In this document: one piece after another, positions 1-6,622 of the stretch | Numbering within the stretch: the stretch's first letter is position 1 | How the letters are laid out: every line of letters begins with the position of its first letter | Origin: Candidatus Omnitrophota bacterium | GTDB lineage: Bacteria > Omnitrophota > Gorgyraeia > 2-01-FULL-45-10 | Reading direction: 5' to 3' | Length of the DNA stretch: 14,672 bases | NCBI GenBank assembly: GCA_030695725.1 | Contig: JAUYPN010000015.1 | Coordinates: 1 to 14,672 of the forward strand | Translations under genes and position numbers: made by a program | The notes under the pieces: model-generated | What the model was told of the DNA's origin: nothing | The model's input: only the letters and a program-made list of their open reading frames with translations | Databases searched by the model: none

Positions 1-131
1 TGAAACAGCTTAAAACCTCAGGTTCCAAGCTCACCAGGGTCGCCTATGGCATACCCGTGGGCGGCGATATCGAATATGCGGATCAGGCCACTATACTAAA
101 GGCGTTCGAAGGCAGGCGGGAGCTGAAATGA
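1..131 (+). CDS. recR: Recombination protein RecR, C-terminal end (5' part outside window)
   Basis: Only the last 42 codons are visible, read from base 3 to the TGA at 129-131. The fragment contains GIPVGGDIEYADQATILKAF followed by EGRREL and a final Lys, which is the characteristic C-terminus of RecR after its TOPRIM domain. RecR works with RecF and RecO in loading RecA at single-strand gaps. The zinc-finger and TOPRIM parts lie before the window and cannot be checked. The consensus promoter of the next operon begins only three bases after the stop codon, so recR is the end of the preceding transcription unit or is read through into the next one. Identification rests on this short but distinctive tail. 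Confidence 0.9.
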   Translation, partial: KQLKTSGSKLTRVAYGIPVGGDIEYADQATILKAFEGRRELK

Positions 132-133
132 TA

Positions 134-163
134 TTGACACAGGCTCTTACCGCATGCTATAAT
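134..163 (+). promoter_or_regulatory. Consensus sigma70-type promoter with extended -10, upstream of the membrane protein-por operon
   Basis: A -35 hexamer TTGACA (134-139) and a -10 hexamer TATAAT (158-163) both match the consensus exactly and are 18 bases apart. A TGC just before the -10 (155-157) adds an extended -10 element. Transcription would start near 169-171, giving a leader of about 60 bases before the start codon at 232. It sits in the only sizeable gap ahead of the por genes, so it most likely drives all five downstream genes. Confidence 0.85.
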
Positions 164-220
164 CTGGGGATTGAACGCATAACGCAATACGTACGACGCA
201 AGACGGGCGTGCATATAACT

Positions 221-226
221 AGGAGG
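221..226 (+). promoter_or_regulatory. Strong ribosome binding site (AGGAGG) fixing the start at 232
   Basis: A full AGGAGG lies five bases before the ATG at 232. A second ATG at 238 would have 11-base spacing, so 232 is preferred. It is among the clearest Shine-Dalgarno matches in the window, suggesting high translation of the first gene of the operon. Confidence 0.85.
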
Positions 227-231
227 TAAAA

Positions 232-1059
232 ATGGGCATGTTGGAAGCGATAAAAAAGGGTTTTGGTGTCGCGAGCAGGAATCTGGTGCTTGTTTTCGTT
301 CTTTTTATATTTAATCTTATATGGAACATGGTCAATATGACCGTTATGCCGGCAGGTATAGTACCTGCTCCGGGAGCTGATGCAGGCCAGATTCCTGCGA
401 TCCCTCCGGAAGCCGCTTTTGCGACTCTTGCGTTCAGTATACTCTTCATTTTAGTCAGTATATTCATGCAGGGGGGCTCTTTGGCAGTGGTGAAGGACTA
501 CATTAAGATCGGTGAGATGAAGCTGTCGCAATTCGCTTCCTATGGCCTGAAATACTATCTGCGCTTACTGGGCCTGGGACTCGTCATAATCCTCCTCATT
601 CTTATAATAGCCGTGATAGCCGCTTTAATAGTAGCCGCTACGGCTCCTCTGAACAATGCCATAGCTACAGTCATAGCGTCCATAGTGGCTATAGCGATAG
701 GCTTGGTGGGCATATATTTTGTAATATTGCTCGTGATGTCTCCTTACGCGATGGTATCCGATGAGACCGGAGTCATAGAGGCGATGAAAAGAAGCATGAG
801 GGTGGTCAAAAAATCCTTCTGGAAGATATTGCTTCTGCTCGTTCTCCTGGTGCTCATAGCGATAGGCATAGGAGTGTTGATCGGTATCATAACCGGACTT
901 CTTACGGCGGCATTGCCTCTCAAGGCAGGGCAGATAGTGATAGGAGTGGTAAATAGTCTATTCAACGGTTATTTCGGCATCGTTATGATGGCCTCGTTCA
1001 TGGCCCTCTACCTGGCGCTTGCCGGGCAGGAAAAAACCGTAGCACAGAAAGTTTTTTAG
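232..1059 (+). CDS. Six-helix integral membrane protein of unknown function, first gene of the por operon
   Basis: A 275-residue, very hydrophobic protein with about six predicted membrane helices (roughly residues 17-36, 60-80, 108-135, 142-168, 196-222 and 233-265). The hydrophilic stretch between helices four and five, with the motif SPYAMVSDETGVIEAMKRS (167-185), recalls the uncharacterised YciC/DUF975-like group of polytopic proteins, in which a similar 'acidic residue - ALKRS - basic' segment follows a helix; that match is from memory and approximate. There is no signal for transport, redox or enzymatic activity. The start is chosen for the strong AGGAGG. porG begins 15 bases after its stop, so it is cotranscribed with the pyruvate oxidoreductase genes. 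Whether it has any functional link to them is unknown. Confidence 0.8.
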   Translation: MGMLEAIKKGFGVASRNLVLVFVLFIFNLIWNMVNMTVMPAGIVPAPGADAGQIPAIPPEAAFATLAFSILFILVSIFMQGGSLAVVKDYIKIGEMKLSQFASYGLKYYLRLLGLGLVIILLILIIAVIAALIVAATAPLNNAIATVIASIVAIAIGLVGIYFVILLVMSPYAMVSDETGVIEAMKRSMRVVKKSFWKILLLLVLLVLIAIGIGVLIGIITGLLTAALPLKAGQIVIGVVNSLFNGYFGIVMMASFMALYLALAGQEKTVAQKVF

Positions 1060-1074
1060 GAATATACAGTAAAA

Positions 1075-1653
1075 ATGAAGGATTTAGTAGAGATTCGCTG
1101 GCATGGAAGGGGCGGCCAGGGAGCTAAGACGGCTGCCCTTTTGCTTGGTGACGCGGCGCTTGCGAAGGGCTTGTATATCCAGGCATTCCCCGAATATGGC
1201 CCCGAAAGAATGGGCGCCCCGGTAGCTTCCTTTAACCGCATCTCCTCAAAACCTATACTGCTTCATTCGGGCGTGACGAATCCCGACATTGTCGTAGTCC
1301 TGGATCCCACATTGATAGAATCCGTGAACGTTACGGAAGGCATGAATGAAAGCGGTGTTTTGATCGTGAATACGGAACGCGCGCCGAAAGACGTCAGAAG
1401 CGATTGTAATATAAAGAGCGGCATCAAAGTATTCACGGTGGACGCCTCCAAAATTTCCATAGACTGTATAGGTAAAGAGATACCAAATACGCCGATGCTC
1501 GGCGCGCTGATAAAAGCTACGGGTATCCTGGACTTCAAGGAGATGTTCGAGGATACGAAGCATAAGCTTGAGAAGAAATTCAAATCAAAGCCCGAGGTAA
1601 TAGAGGGCAATCTGAAGGCGATAGAGCGCGCGTATAACGAAGTGAGATCTTAA
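1075..1653 (+). CDS. porG: Pyruvate:ferredoxin oxidoreductase, gamma subunit
   Basis: A 192-residue protein of the usual length for the separate gamma subunit of 2-oxoacid:ferredoxin oxidoreductases. It opens with EIRWHGRGGQGAKTAALLLG (residues 6-25), whose GRGGQG is the family hallmark, followed by EYGPERMGAPVASFNRIS (40-57), the conserved segment that helps bind coenzyme A and contact the other subunits. It acts in the cytoplasm as part of the PorGDAB complex. The ATG has only a weak AGGA (1058-1061) 13 bases upstream, overlapping the stop of the previous gene, so coupled translation is likely. The gene order G-D-A-B that follows is the order known from Thermotoga and many archaea. A closely related 2-oxoacid (for example 2-oxoisovalerate) specificity cannot be excluded from this subunit. 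Confidence 0.93.
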   Translation: MKDLVEIRWHGRGGQGAKTAALLLGDAALAKGLYIQAFPEYGPERMGAPVASFNRISSKPILLHSGVTNPDIVVVLDPTLIESVNVTEGMNESGVLIVNTERAPKDVRSDCNIKSGIKVFTVDASKISIDCIGKEIPNTPMLGALIKATGILDFKEMFEDTKHKLEKKFKSKPEVIEGNLKAIERAYNEVRS

Positions 1654-1657
1654 TATT

Positions 1658-1990
1658 ATGGCTATTGAAAAGAAAAAGGGCTGGAAGAGCCTGCCTGAGG
1701 GTGACGTCATAGAAGGCGGCGGCACCGCGAGGGAGTTCAAGACTGGCGACTGGAGAAGCGAAAGGCCTGTACATATCCCTGAGAAATGCATACACTGTCT
1801 GACCTGCTGGATCTACTGTCCCGATTCGGCCGTCATCACCAGGGACGGAAAGTTTGTCGCGTTTAATTATGATTACTGCAAGGGCTGCGGCATCTGCGCG
1901 CATGAATGCCCCGTTAAAGGCAAAGCCATAAAGATGATCTCCGAAAAAGAAGCCAAGAAGAACGAGAAGGTATGTCGAAGTCAAACATAG
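1658..1990 (+). CDS. porD: Pyruvate:ferredoxin oxidoreductase, delta subunit (2[4Fe-4S] ferredoxin)
   Basis: A 110-residue ferredoxin-type subunit. Two complete CxxCxxCxxxC(P) cluster motifs are visible: Cys44, 47, 50, 54 in CIHCLTCWIYCP and Cys74, 77, 80, 84 in CKGCGICAHECP, so both [4Fe-4S] clusters should be present. The N-terminal part, with TGDWRSERPVHIPEKC, is typical of PorD rather than of free ferredoxins. It relays electrons from the TPP site and cluster of PorB to external ferredoxin. It starts four bases after the porG stop, and its last 19 bases overlap the start of porA, implying translational coupling. Length is close to the family norm of about 100 residues. Confidence 0.95.
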   Translation: MAIEKKKGWKSLPEGDVIEGGGTAREFKTGDWRSERPVHIPEKCIHCLTCWIYCPDSAVITRDGKFVAFNYDYCKGCGICAHECPVKGKAIKMISEKEAKKNEKVCRSQT

Positions 1991-3198
1991 TTGCAAGGAC
2001 CGGCAATGAAGCTATGGCGGAGGCCATGCGTCAGATAAATCCTGACGTGGTGGCCGCTTATCCCATCACTCCGGCCACTGAGATAGCGCAGATATTCGCT
2101 AGTTACGTGGCCGACGGCTTAGTCGATACGGAATTTGTGCCGGTAGAGAGCGAACATTCGGCTATGTCGGCCTGTATAGGTGCCAGTGCAGCGGGCGGCA
2201 GGACGATGACCGGCACCTCGAGCCAGGGTCTGGCCCTTATGGCCGAGATGCTCTATATAGCCTCAGGACTAAGGCTTCCAATAGTACTCGCTGATGTAAA
2301 CAGGGCCCTGTCATCTCCCATAAATATACATTGCGACCATTCCGACACGATGATGGTCAGAGACGCGGGCTGGATACAGATCTTCTCCGAGAACGCCCAG
2401 GAAGCCTATGATAATATGATCCAGGCTATGAAGATAGCCGAAACGGCGGCGCTGCCCGCGATGGTCACCACCGACGGATTCATAATAAGCCATGGCATGG
2501 AGAGGGTGGAAATATTCGACGATAAGGACGTTAAGGATTTTGTGGGCCGGAAGAAATTGGGCCAATACCTGTTAAACATGGAAAAACCGATTACTCTGGG
2601 GGCGCTCGATCTCCAGGACTACTATTTTGAGCATAGAAGGCAGCTCGCCCAGGCGATGATAGACTCGAAGGCCGTAATACTTGATGTCGCGAAGAAGTTC
2701 AAAGAGAAGTTCGGAAGGTATTACGGATTATTCGAATCGTACAAACTGGATGACGCCGACTGCGCTATAGTAGTGATGGGATCTACCGCCGGAACGGCCA
2801 AGGTCGTCGCGGACGGCTTAAGAGCAAAAGGTGTAAAAGCAGGAGTGCTGAAGCCGAGGGTCTTCAGGCCGTTCCCGAAGAGCGAGATAGCGGACGCTTT
2901 AAAGAATATCAAAGCTGTCGCGGTGATGGACAGGTCGGACACGATAAGCGGCAACGAAGGGCCTCTTGCTCTCGAGATAAAGGCCGCGTTATTTGATACC
3001 TCGGCCCCGCTCGGTATCAATCCTGAGCAAGGTCGAAGGATTGATGCCAATATAAAGAAGGAGATACCGGATTATATATTCGGCCTTGGCGGCAGGGAGA
3101 TAGGGCTGGATGATATAGGATCCGTATACAAAGATCTCGGCGAAATGATCGATGGTAAGAACAGGGCCAAGGTAACTTACTTAGGCGTGAGAGAATAA
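1972..3198 (+). CDS. porA: Pyruvate:ferredoxin oxidoreductase, alpha subunit
   Basis: A 408-residue alpha subunit. Visible family signatures are YPITPATE (30-37), the conserved ESEHSAM segment (59-65), GTSSQG (81-86) and NRALSSPINIHCDHSD (110-125). The C-terminal half holds the transketolase-C-like domain with VMGSTAGTAKVV and KPRVFRPFP, and ends near a typical FGLGGRE. The subunit forms part of the pyruvate and thiamine diphosphate site together with PorB. The start codon lies inside the end of porD (19-base overlap), with a purine-rich GAGAAGG very close before it. Residues 349-358 (INPEQGRRID), in a normally short variable loop before the FGLGG motif, are encoded by a palindromic repeat (3016-3045). 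The reading frame is kept through it. POR is more likely than VOR from the overall look, but not proven. Confidence 0.94.
   Translation: MSKSNIVARTGNEAMAEAMRQINPDVVAAYPITPATEIAQIFASYVADGLVDTEFVPVESEHSAMSACIGASAAGGRTMTGTSSQGLALMAEMLYIASGLRLPIVLADVNRALSSPINIHCDHSDTMMVRDAGWIQIFSENAQEAYDNMIQAMKIAETAALPAMVTTDGFIISHGMERVEIFDDKDVKDFVGRKKLGQYLLNMEKPITLGALDLQDYYFEHRRQLAQAMIDSKAVILDVAKKFKEKFGRYYGLFESYKLDDADCAIVVMGSTAGTAKVVADGLRAKGVKAGVLKPRVFRPFPKSEIADALKNIKAVAVMDRSDTISGNEGPLALEIKAALFDTSAPLGINPEQGRRIDANIKKEIPDYIFGLGGREIGLDDIGSVYKDLGEMIDGKNRAKVTYLGVRE
3016..3045. repeat. Palindromic repeat element inside porA (copy 1)
   Basis: Two perfectly complementary 9-base arms, ATCAATCCT (3016-3024) and AGGATTGAT (3037-3045), flank a short centre. 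The core TCCTGAGC...GTCGAAGGA is shared with the copy at 7243-7273, there with a four-base instead of a three-base variable centre. The outer arm bases differ between the copies but remain complementary within each. It lies in frame in porA and adds residues 349-358. The type resembles small dispersed palindromes found in many bacterial genomes. Confidence 0.75.
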
Positions 3199-4121
3199 TG
3201 GCTAATATCAAGGAATTGTCGAAACAGAAGGAATTATTCACGGGCGGGCACCGCGCGTGCGCGGGATGCGGAGCCGCGATAGTGGCGCGGCAGGTTCTTA
3301 TGGCGGCCGGCCCGAATACCGTGGTTGTGAGCGCCACAGGGTGTCTCGAGGTAGTATCCACGATATTTCCTTACACCGCATGGAATGTGCCGTTCCTGCA
3401 CAGCGCTTTTGAAAATGCCGCGGCTACGATCAGCGGCGTCGAAGCCCTTTATAAGTCATGGGTGAGGCAGGGCAAGTATGATAAGAAACTTAATTTTATA
3501 GCGTTCGGCGGTGACGGCGGCACCTACGATATAGGCTTGCAGTCCCTCTCGGGCGCCATGGAGAGAGGGCATAATATACTATATGTCTGCTACAACAACG
3601 AAGCCTACATGAACACTGGAAATCAGCGATCCGGAGCCACACCGAAGGGCGCCGATACAACTACCGCTCCCGCAGGAAAAGTAAAGCAAGGTAAGGCTCA
3701 GTATAGAAAAAATCTCACCGAGATAATGGTCGCCCACGGAATACCTTACGTGGCGCAATCTGTTGTGGGCGTCTGGCGCGACCTGACCTCGAAAGTTGAG
3801 AAGGCCCTGTCTATAGAAGGCCCCAAATTTATAAATGTATTACAGCCATGCAGGCTTGGATGGAGTTATAAGCCGGAACTTACCTGTGAATTTGGCCGTT
3901 TAGCCGTGGATACATGCGCCTGGCCTCTGTACGAAGTCGTTAACGGGACTTACAAGATAACTTATAAACCTAAAGAGAAGAAGGCTGTGACTGAGTGGTT
4001 GAATACGCAGGGCCGTTTCAGGCATCTCGCAAAGCCTGAAAATAAATCTATCGTCGATGACATACAGGCCGAGGTGGATAAGTTCTGGGCGAATCTGCTG
4101 AAGAAAGAAACAGCAGCTTAG
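3198..4121 (+). CDS. porB: Pyruvate:ferredoxin oxidoreductase, beta subunit (thiamine diphosphate binding)
   Basis: A 307-residue beta subunit. The thiamine-diphosphate motif runs from GDGGTYDIG (105-113) to NNEAYMNTGNQRSG (133-146). Cys21 and Cys24 (RACAGCGA), Cys49 (ATGCLE) and Cys218 (QPCRLGW) match in spacing and context the four cysteines that hold the proximal [4Fe-4S] cluster in known pyruvate:ferredoxin oxidoreductases. The subunit decarboxylates pyruvate with PorA and passes electrons to PorD. Its ATG shares one base with the porA stop (TAATG), and a GAGAG (3189-3193) gives spacing of four bases. It is the last gene of the operon: its TAG (4119-4121) overlaps the TAA of the convergent gene on the other strand. 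All key residues are present, so it appears functional. Confidence 0.95.
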   Translation: MANIKELSKQKELFTGGHRACAGCGAAIVARQVLMAAGPNTVVVSATGCLEVVSTIFPYTAWNVPFLHSAFENAAATISGVEALYKSWVRQGKYDKKLNFIAFGGDGGTYDIGLQSLSGAMERGHNILYVCYNNEAYMNTGNQRSGATPKGADTTTAPAGKVKQGKAQYRKNLTEIMVAHGIPYVAQSVVGVWRDLTSKVEKALSIEGPKFINVLQPCRLGWSYKPELTCEFGRLAVDTCAWPLYEVVNGTYKITYKPKEKKAVTEWLNTQGRFRHLAKPENKSIVDDIQAEVDKFWANLLKKETAA

Positions 4122-4912
4122 TTAACCCGCCGGTAGGAACAATCTTTTTTTTCGCAGACCCCGCAAGTTGAACCCGATTCGGTGAATACTCCCTCGTCCG
4201 CTATCGCGACTATGGCGGAGATCGATTTTTTTGGGCTCATCATGCAGTTTTCATTAAGCGTGACGCCTATTTTGGAAAAGTCGAGGACTCCGGCGAGGAT
4301 ACGCTGCTCCTCTATCGGCCAGTCGCAGTAGCCGGGGCTGTACCGCCTCGAAACGCTCTTCTTAAGTATCGAATAATCTTTCCGGATCTTCTTCTCGACC
4401 GATTCCGCCAGGCTCTCGACCGCGAATGAACCGAGCCTGTCGAGCAGATACCCTTCGAGAGGCTCTTTGCCTTTTGTGAGCTCGCCGGCCGCGTTCTCGA
4501 TCCTTTCGCCTATCGTCGCCAGAAATATTACTATGTGGCCGGCGCCTTTTATGTATCCGGCTATTTTGCCCGCCGAAAATCTCGCGCCGCCTTCGAGCTC
4601 TATAAAATCTTCCCCGATGGCGGCTATCTTTTTTACCGTGTGGATATGATCGGGCTTTGAAAGCGCTTTTGCCTTCAATAAAGACTCGTCCAGGCTTTTG
4701 GTTATTGCCGCGTCTCTCTCGTTGCCGCCGCCAGAGCAGATCTTTTCCCGCTTCTTCAGCTCTTCTTTGACCCAGGCCCAGTCCACGACCGGCCTGTTTT
4801 TGGTGAGTAAAAGAATGCCCGCCATTATGAGTAGGATGCCGGGGACTATGGGTAATATAAGGCCTGCTATTCCTATGATTATCAGTACGGCGCCTATGAG
4901 CTTTGAGAACAC
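4118..4912 (-). CDS. Membrane-anchored protein with a B12-dependent methionine synthase activation domain
   Basis: With the GTG start at 4912 this is a 264-residue protein. Residues 5-38 form a hydrophobic hairpin with a central PIVPG turn, like the small PGPGW/DUF454-type membrane segments. After a charged linker (about 40-90), residues 95-264 resemble the activation domain of MetH, which binds AdoMet and re-methylates inactive cob(II)alamin. R190-YSPG-Y195 has the same R-x4-Y spacing as the AdoMet-contacting Arg1134 and Tyr1139 of E. coli MetH. The C-terminus has Cys223, 250, 253 and 258 (CGVCEKKDC), as in stand-alone versions from anaerobes, where they may bind a metal or cluster. The frame stays open to 4993, but the upstream part only reads through the aminotransferase gene. 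AAAGAG (4919-4924) lies six bases before the GTG, and the 19-base overlap with the upstream gene is normal for this genome. The protein partner is unknown. Confidence 0.82.
   Translation of the reverse strand: MFSKLIGAVLIIIGIAGLILPIVPGILLIMAGILLLTKNRPVVDWAWVKEELKKREKICSGGGNERDAAITKSLDESLLKAKALSKPDHIHTVKKIAAIGEDFIELEGGARFSAGKIAGYIKGAGHIVIFLATIGERIENAAGELTKGKEPLEGYLLDRLGSFAVESLAESVEKKIRKDYSILKKSVSRRYSPGYCDWPIEEQRILAGVLDFSKIGVTLNENCMMSPKKSISAIVAIADEGVFTESGSTCGVCEKKDCSYRRVN
4121..4152 (+). terminator. Weak candidate terminator of the por operon
   Basis: Just after the porB stop, an interrupted stem (GTT/AAC around ACC/GGT, 4121-4140) is followed by AATC and a run of eight T (4145-4152). The stem is short and bulged, so this is only a candidate. 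It would lie inside the 3' coding end of the convergent gene, where the T run encodes the Lys-Lys between its last cysteines. Confidence 0.3.
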
Positions 4913-6051
4913 AGGAATCTCTTTATCCTGATGAGGGCTTCTTTGATATTGTCTATGTTTGAAGCGTAGGATATGCGTACGTACCCTTCGCACGAGGGCC
5001 CGAATGCGGTTCCCGGGACCAAAGCGACGCGCTCTTTCTCTAAGAGCCTCTTTGCGAATTCCATCGAGGAGAGTCCGGATCTTTTTATGGAAGGGAAGGC
5101 GTAAAAGGCCCCTTCAGGCTTGTGGCAGGGTAAGCCGATCTCGTTCAGCCCCGACACTACATACTCGCGCCGTCTTTTGTATTCGCGCTTCATCTGTCGC
5201 GTGGACTTTTCTCCCCCTTTTAAAGCCTCGCGCGCGGCCATCTGCGACATTATCGGAGCGCACAGCATGGTATACTGGTGGATTTTGGTCATCATGGCTA
5301 TGACGTCCTTAGGGCCGCAGGCGTAACCGATCCGAAAGCCGGTCATAGCGTACGACTTTGAGAACCCGTTCAGGTAGATAGTCCTATCCTTCATCCCGGT
5401 TAATGTAGGGAAGGCCGTATGGTCGAAATCGTAAGTGAGGTCGCCGTATATCTCGTCGCTGATCATTATAAGGTTCTTCTTCGATACGACTTTAGCTATC
5501 GATCTCAATTCATTCTTAGTATATGAAACACCGGTGGGATTATTGGGGTAGTTCAGTATTATGGCCCTAGTCTTGCCGCCGCAATACTTCAGTATGTCTT
5601 TGGGCGTCAGCTTAAAGCCGTTATCGGGGCTTGTCTTGATGAATACCGGAATGCCGCCGGCCAACGTTACGAGAGGGCCGTATGACACATAGTAAGGCTC
5701 CGGAACGAGTATCTTGTCGCCTTTATTTATTATTGCGCGCACAGCCAGATCGAAAGCTTCGCTTACACCCACGGTTATCAGAATCTCGTCTTCAGGGCAG
5801 TATTCAAGGTTGTGCCTGTTCAAAAGAAAACCGGATATATCCTTTCTCAGCTCAATCATTCCCTTGTTGGACGTATACGAAGTGTAGCCCTCCTCAAGAG
5901 AGAATATGGCGGCCTCGCGGACATTCCACGGCGTGACAAAATCGGGTTCCCCAATGCCGAGCGATATGACATCCTTCATGCCGAGGACAAGATCGAAGAA
6001 TGCCCTTATTCCGGATGGAGGAATATTTTCTACTAATTTAGATGTTTTCAT
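4894..6051 (-). CDS. Class I/II PLP-dependent aminotransferase (aspartate/aromatic type)
   Basis: A complete 385-residue fold-type I aminotransferase. Recognisable are GIGEPDF (32-38), the PLP-binding segments NYPNNPTG (167-174) and SDEIYGD (198-204), the Schiff-base lysine K232 in NGFSKSYAMTGFRIGY (228-243), and a C-terminal GYVRISYA whose Arg should bind the substrate carboxylate. The protein moves an amino group between an amino acid and a 2-oxoacid in the cytoplasm. Sequence style is that of the prokaryotic aspartate aminotransferase subgroup that also includes alanine and aromatic enzymes, so the substrate is not certain. The ATG directly follows the stop codon of the Lrp-type regulator with no gap; GAGAGAGG (6066-6073) lies 14 bases upstream, so coupling is likely. 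Control by the adjacent regulator is a reasonable inference. Confidence 0.93.
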   Translation of the reverse strand: MKTSKLVENIPPSGIRAFFDLVLGMKDVISLGIGEPDFVTPWNVREAAIFSLEEGYTSYTSNKGMIELRKDISGFLLNRHNLEYCPEDEILITVGVSEAFDLAVRAIINKGDKILVPEPYYVSYGPLVTLAGGIPVFIKTSPDNGFKLTPKDILKYCGGKTRAIILNYPNNPTGVSYTKNELRSIAKVVSKKNLIMISDEIYGDLTYDFDHTAFPTLTGMKDRTIYLNGFSKSYAMTGFRIGYACGPKDVIAMMTKIHQYTMLCAPIMSQMAAREALKGGEKSTRQMKREYKRRREYVVSGLNEIGLPCHKPEGAFYAFPSIKRSGLSSMEFAKRLLEKERVALVPGTAFGPSCEGYVRISYASNIDNIKEALIRIKRFLCSQSS

Positions 6052-6537
6052 TTATAATGAAATTGCCTCTCTCTTATCTCTCTTTGCCTGCCTTAAGATG
6101 TCCCCGTCCTCTTTATATTTCTTCAGGATGAAGTGCGTGACGGTCCCGCGAACGTTCTCCATGGGAGCCAGCTTGGATGATACGAAATTTGAAACGGTAT
6201 GTATATTCTTGCCTTCAACGACCACCAGAAGGTCATATGTGCCGCTCATCAGATAACAGGCGCTCACCTCGGGGAATTGATAGATGCGCTCGGCCAGATA
6301 GTTGAAGCCAACGTCCTTCTTCGGAGTTATCTTCACCTCTATAAGAGCGCGCACATCGGATCCTTCGTCCTTGACGAGCTCTTTGTTTATCACCGTCTTA
6401 TATTTCAGTATGACGCCGTCCTTTTCGAACTTTTTAACGGCCTTTTTTACGGCCTGGGCTGTCATGCCGGTCATCCTGGCCATCTCTTCCGGAGTCGTCC
6501 TCGCGTCTTTTTCTAAAATTTCCAATATTTCGTTCAT
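6052..6537 (-). CDS. Lrp/AsnC family transcriptional regulator
   Basis: A 161-residue protein of usual family length. Residues 1-50 form a winged helix-turn-helix (EILEKDARTTPEEMARMTG, then AQAVKKAVKKFEKDGVILKY). Residues 63-150 form the alpha/beta effector (RAM) domain, with the typical SGTYDLLVVVEGKN (97-110) where amino acids bind between subunits. Such proteins are multimeric regulators that sense amino acids and often control the neighbouring amino acid gene, here the aminotransferase that starts immediately after its stop. AGGAG (6544-6548) six bases before the ATG supports the start. The C-terminal tail (KRDKREAISL) is basic and beyond the family core. A hairpin terminator sits immediately upstream, so the promoter position is unclear. 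The effector and the targets cannot be read from the sequence. Confidence 0.93.
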   Translation of the reverse strand: MNEILEILEKDARTTPEEMARMTGMTAQAVKKAVKKFEKDGVILKYKTVINKELVKDEGSDVRALIEVKITPKKDVGFNYLAERIYQFPEVSACYLMSGTYDLLVVVEGKNIHTVSNFVSSKLAPMENVRGTVTHFILKKYKEDGDILRQAKRDKREAISL

Positions 6538-6543
6538 ATCTGT

Positions 6544-6548
6544 CTCCT
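6544..6548 (-). promoter_or_regulatory. Ribosome binding site of the Lrp-type regulator
   Basis: AGGAG on the minus strand, six bases before the ATG at 6537. It lies only 11 bases beyond the T run of the upstream hairpin, so little room remains for a promoter between the terminator and this gene. Confidence 0.75.
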
Positions 6549-6559
6549 TTTGGTAAACT

Positions 6560-6598
6560 AAAAAGGGCTAACTCGTGTCACCAGAGGTCAGCCCTTTT
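6560..6598 (-). terminator. Rho-independent terminator after the peptidoglycan-binding lipoprotein gene
   Basis: Read on the minus strand, AAAAGGGCT (from 6598) pairs with AGCCCTTTT (to 6561), a perfect nine-base stem with a further partial stem inside, followed by T residues (five in a row at 6560-6564). It lies 25 bases after the stop of the lipoprotein gene and just before the Lrp gene. Because the ends are A- and T-rich it could also act weakly in the other direction. Confidence 0.8.
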
Positions 6599-6622
6599 AA
6601 GTTCGAAATTATGTTCTAAAAT

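Noticed and set aside
170..231. Possible riboswitch or leader regulation in the 5' leader of the por operon
   Set aside because: The leader is only about 60 bases, with no conserved aptamer-like pairing visible and no terminator hairpin.
1580..1996. Minus-strand frames across porG, porD and the start of porA
   Set aside because: They are antisense to the clustered cysteine motifs of porD, which are unmistakable, and have no start signals.
4913..4993. N-terminal extension of the MetH-activation protein up to an ATG at 4993
   Set aside because: The extra 27 residues are basic, unlike a signal or family domain, and would overlap the aminotransferase by 100 bases; the GTG at 4912 with a weak AAAGAG fits better.
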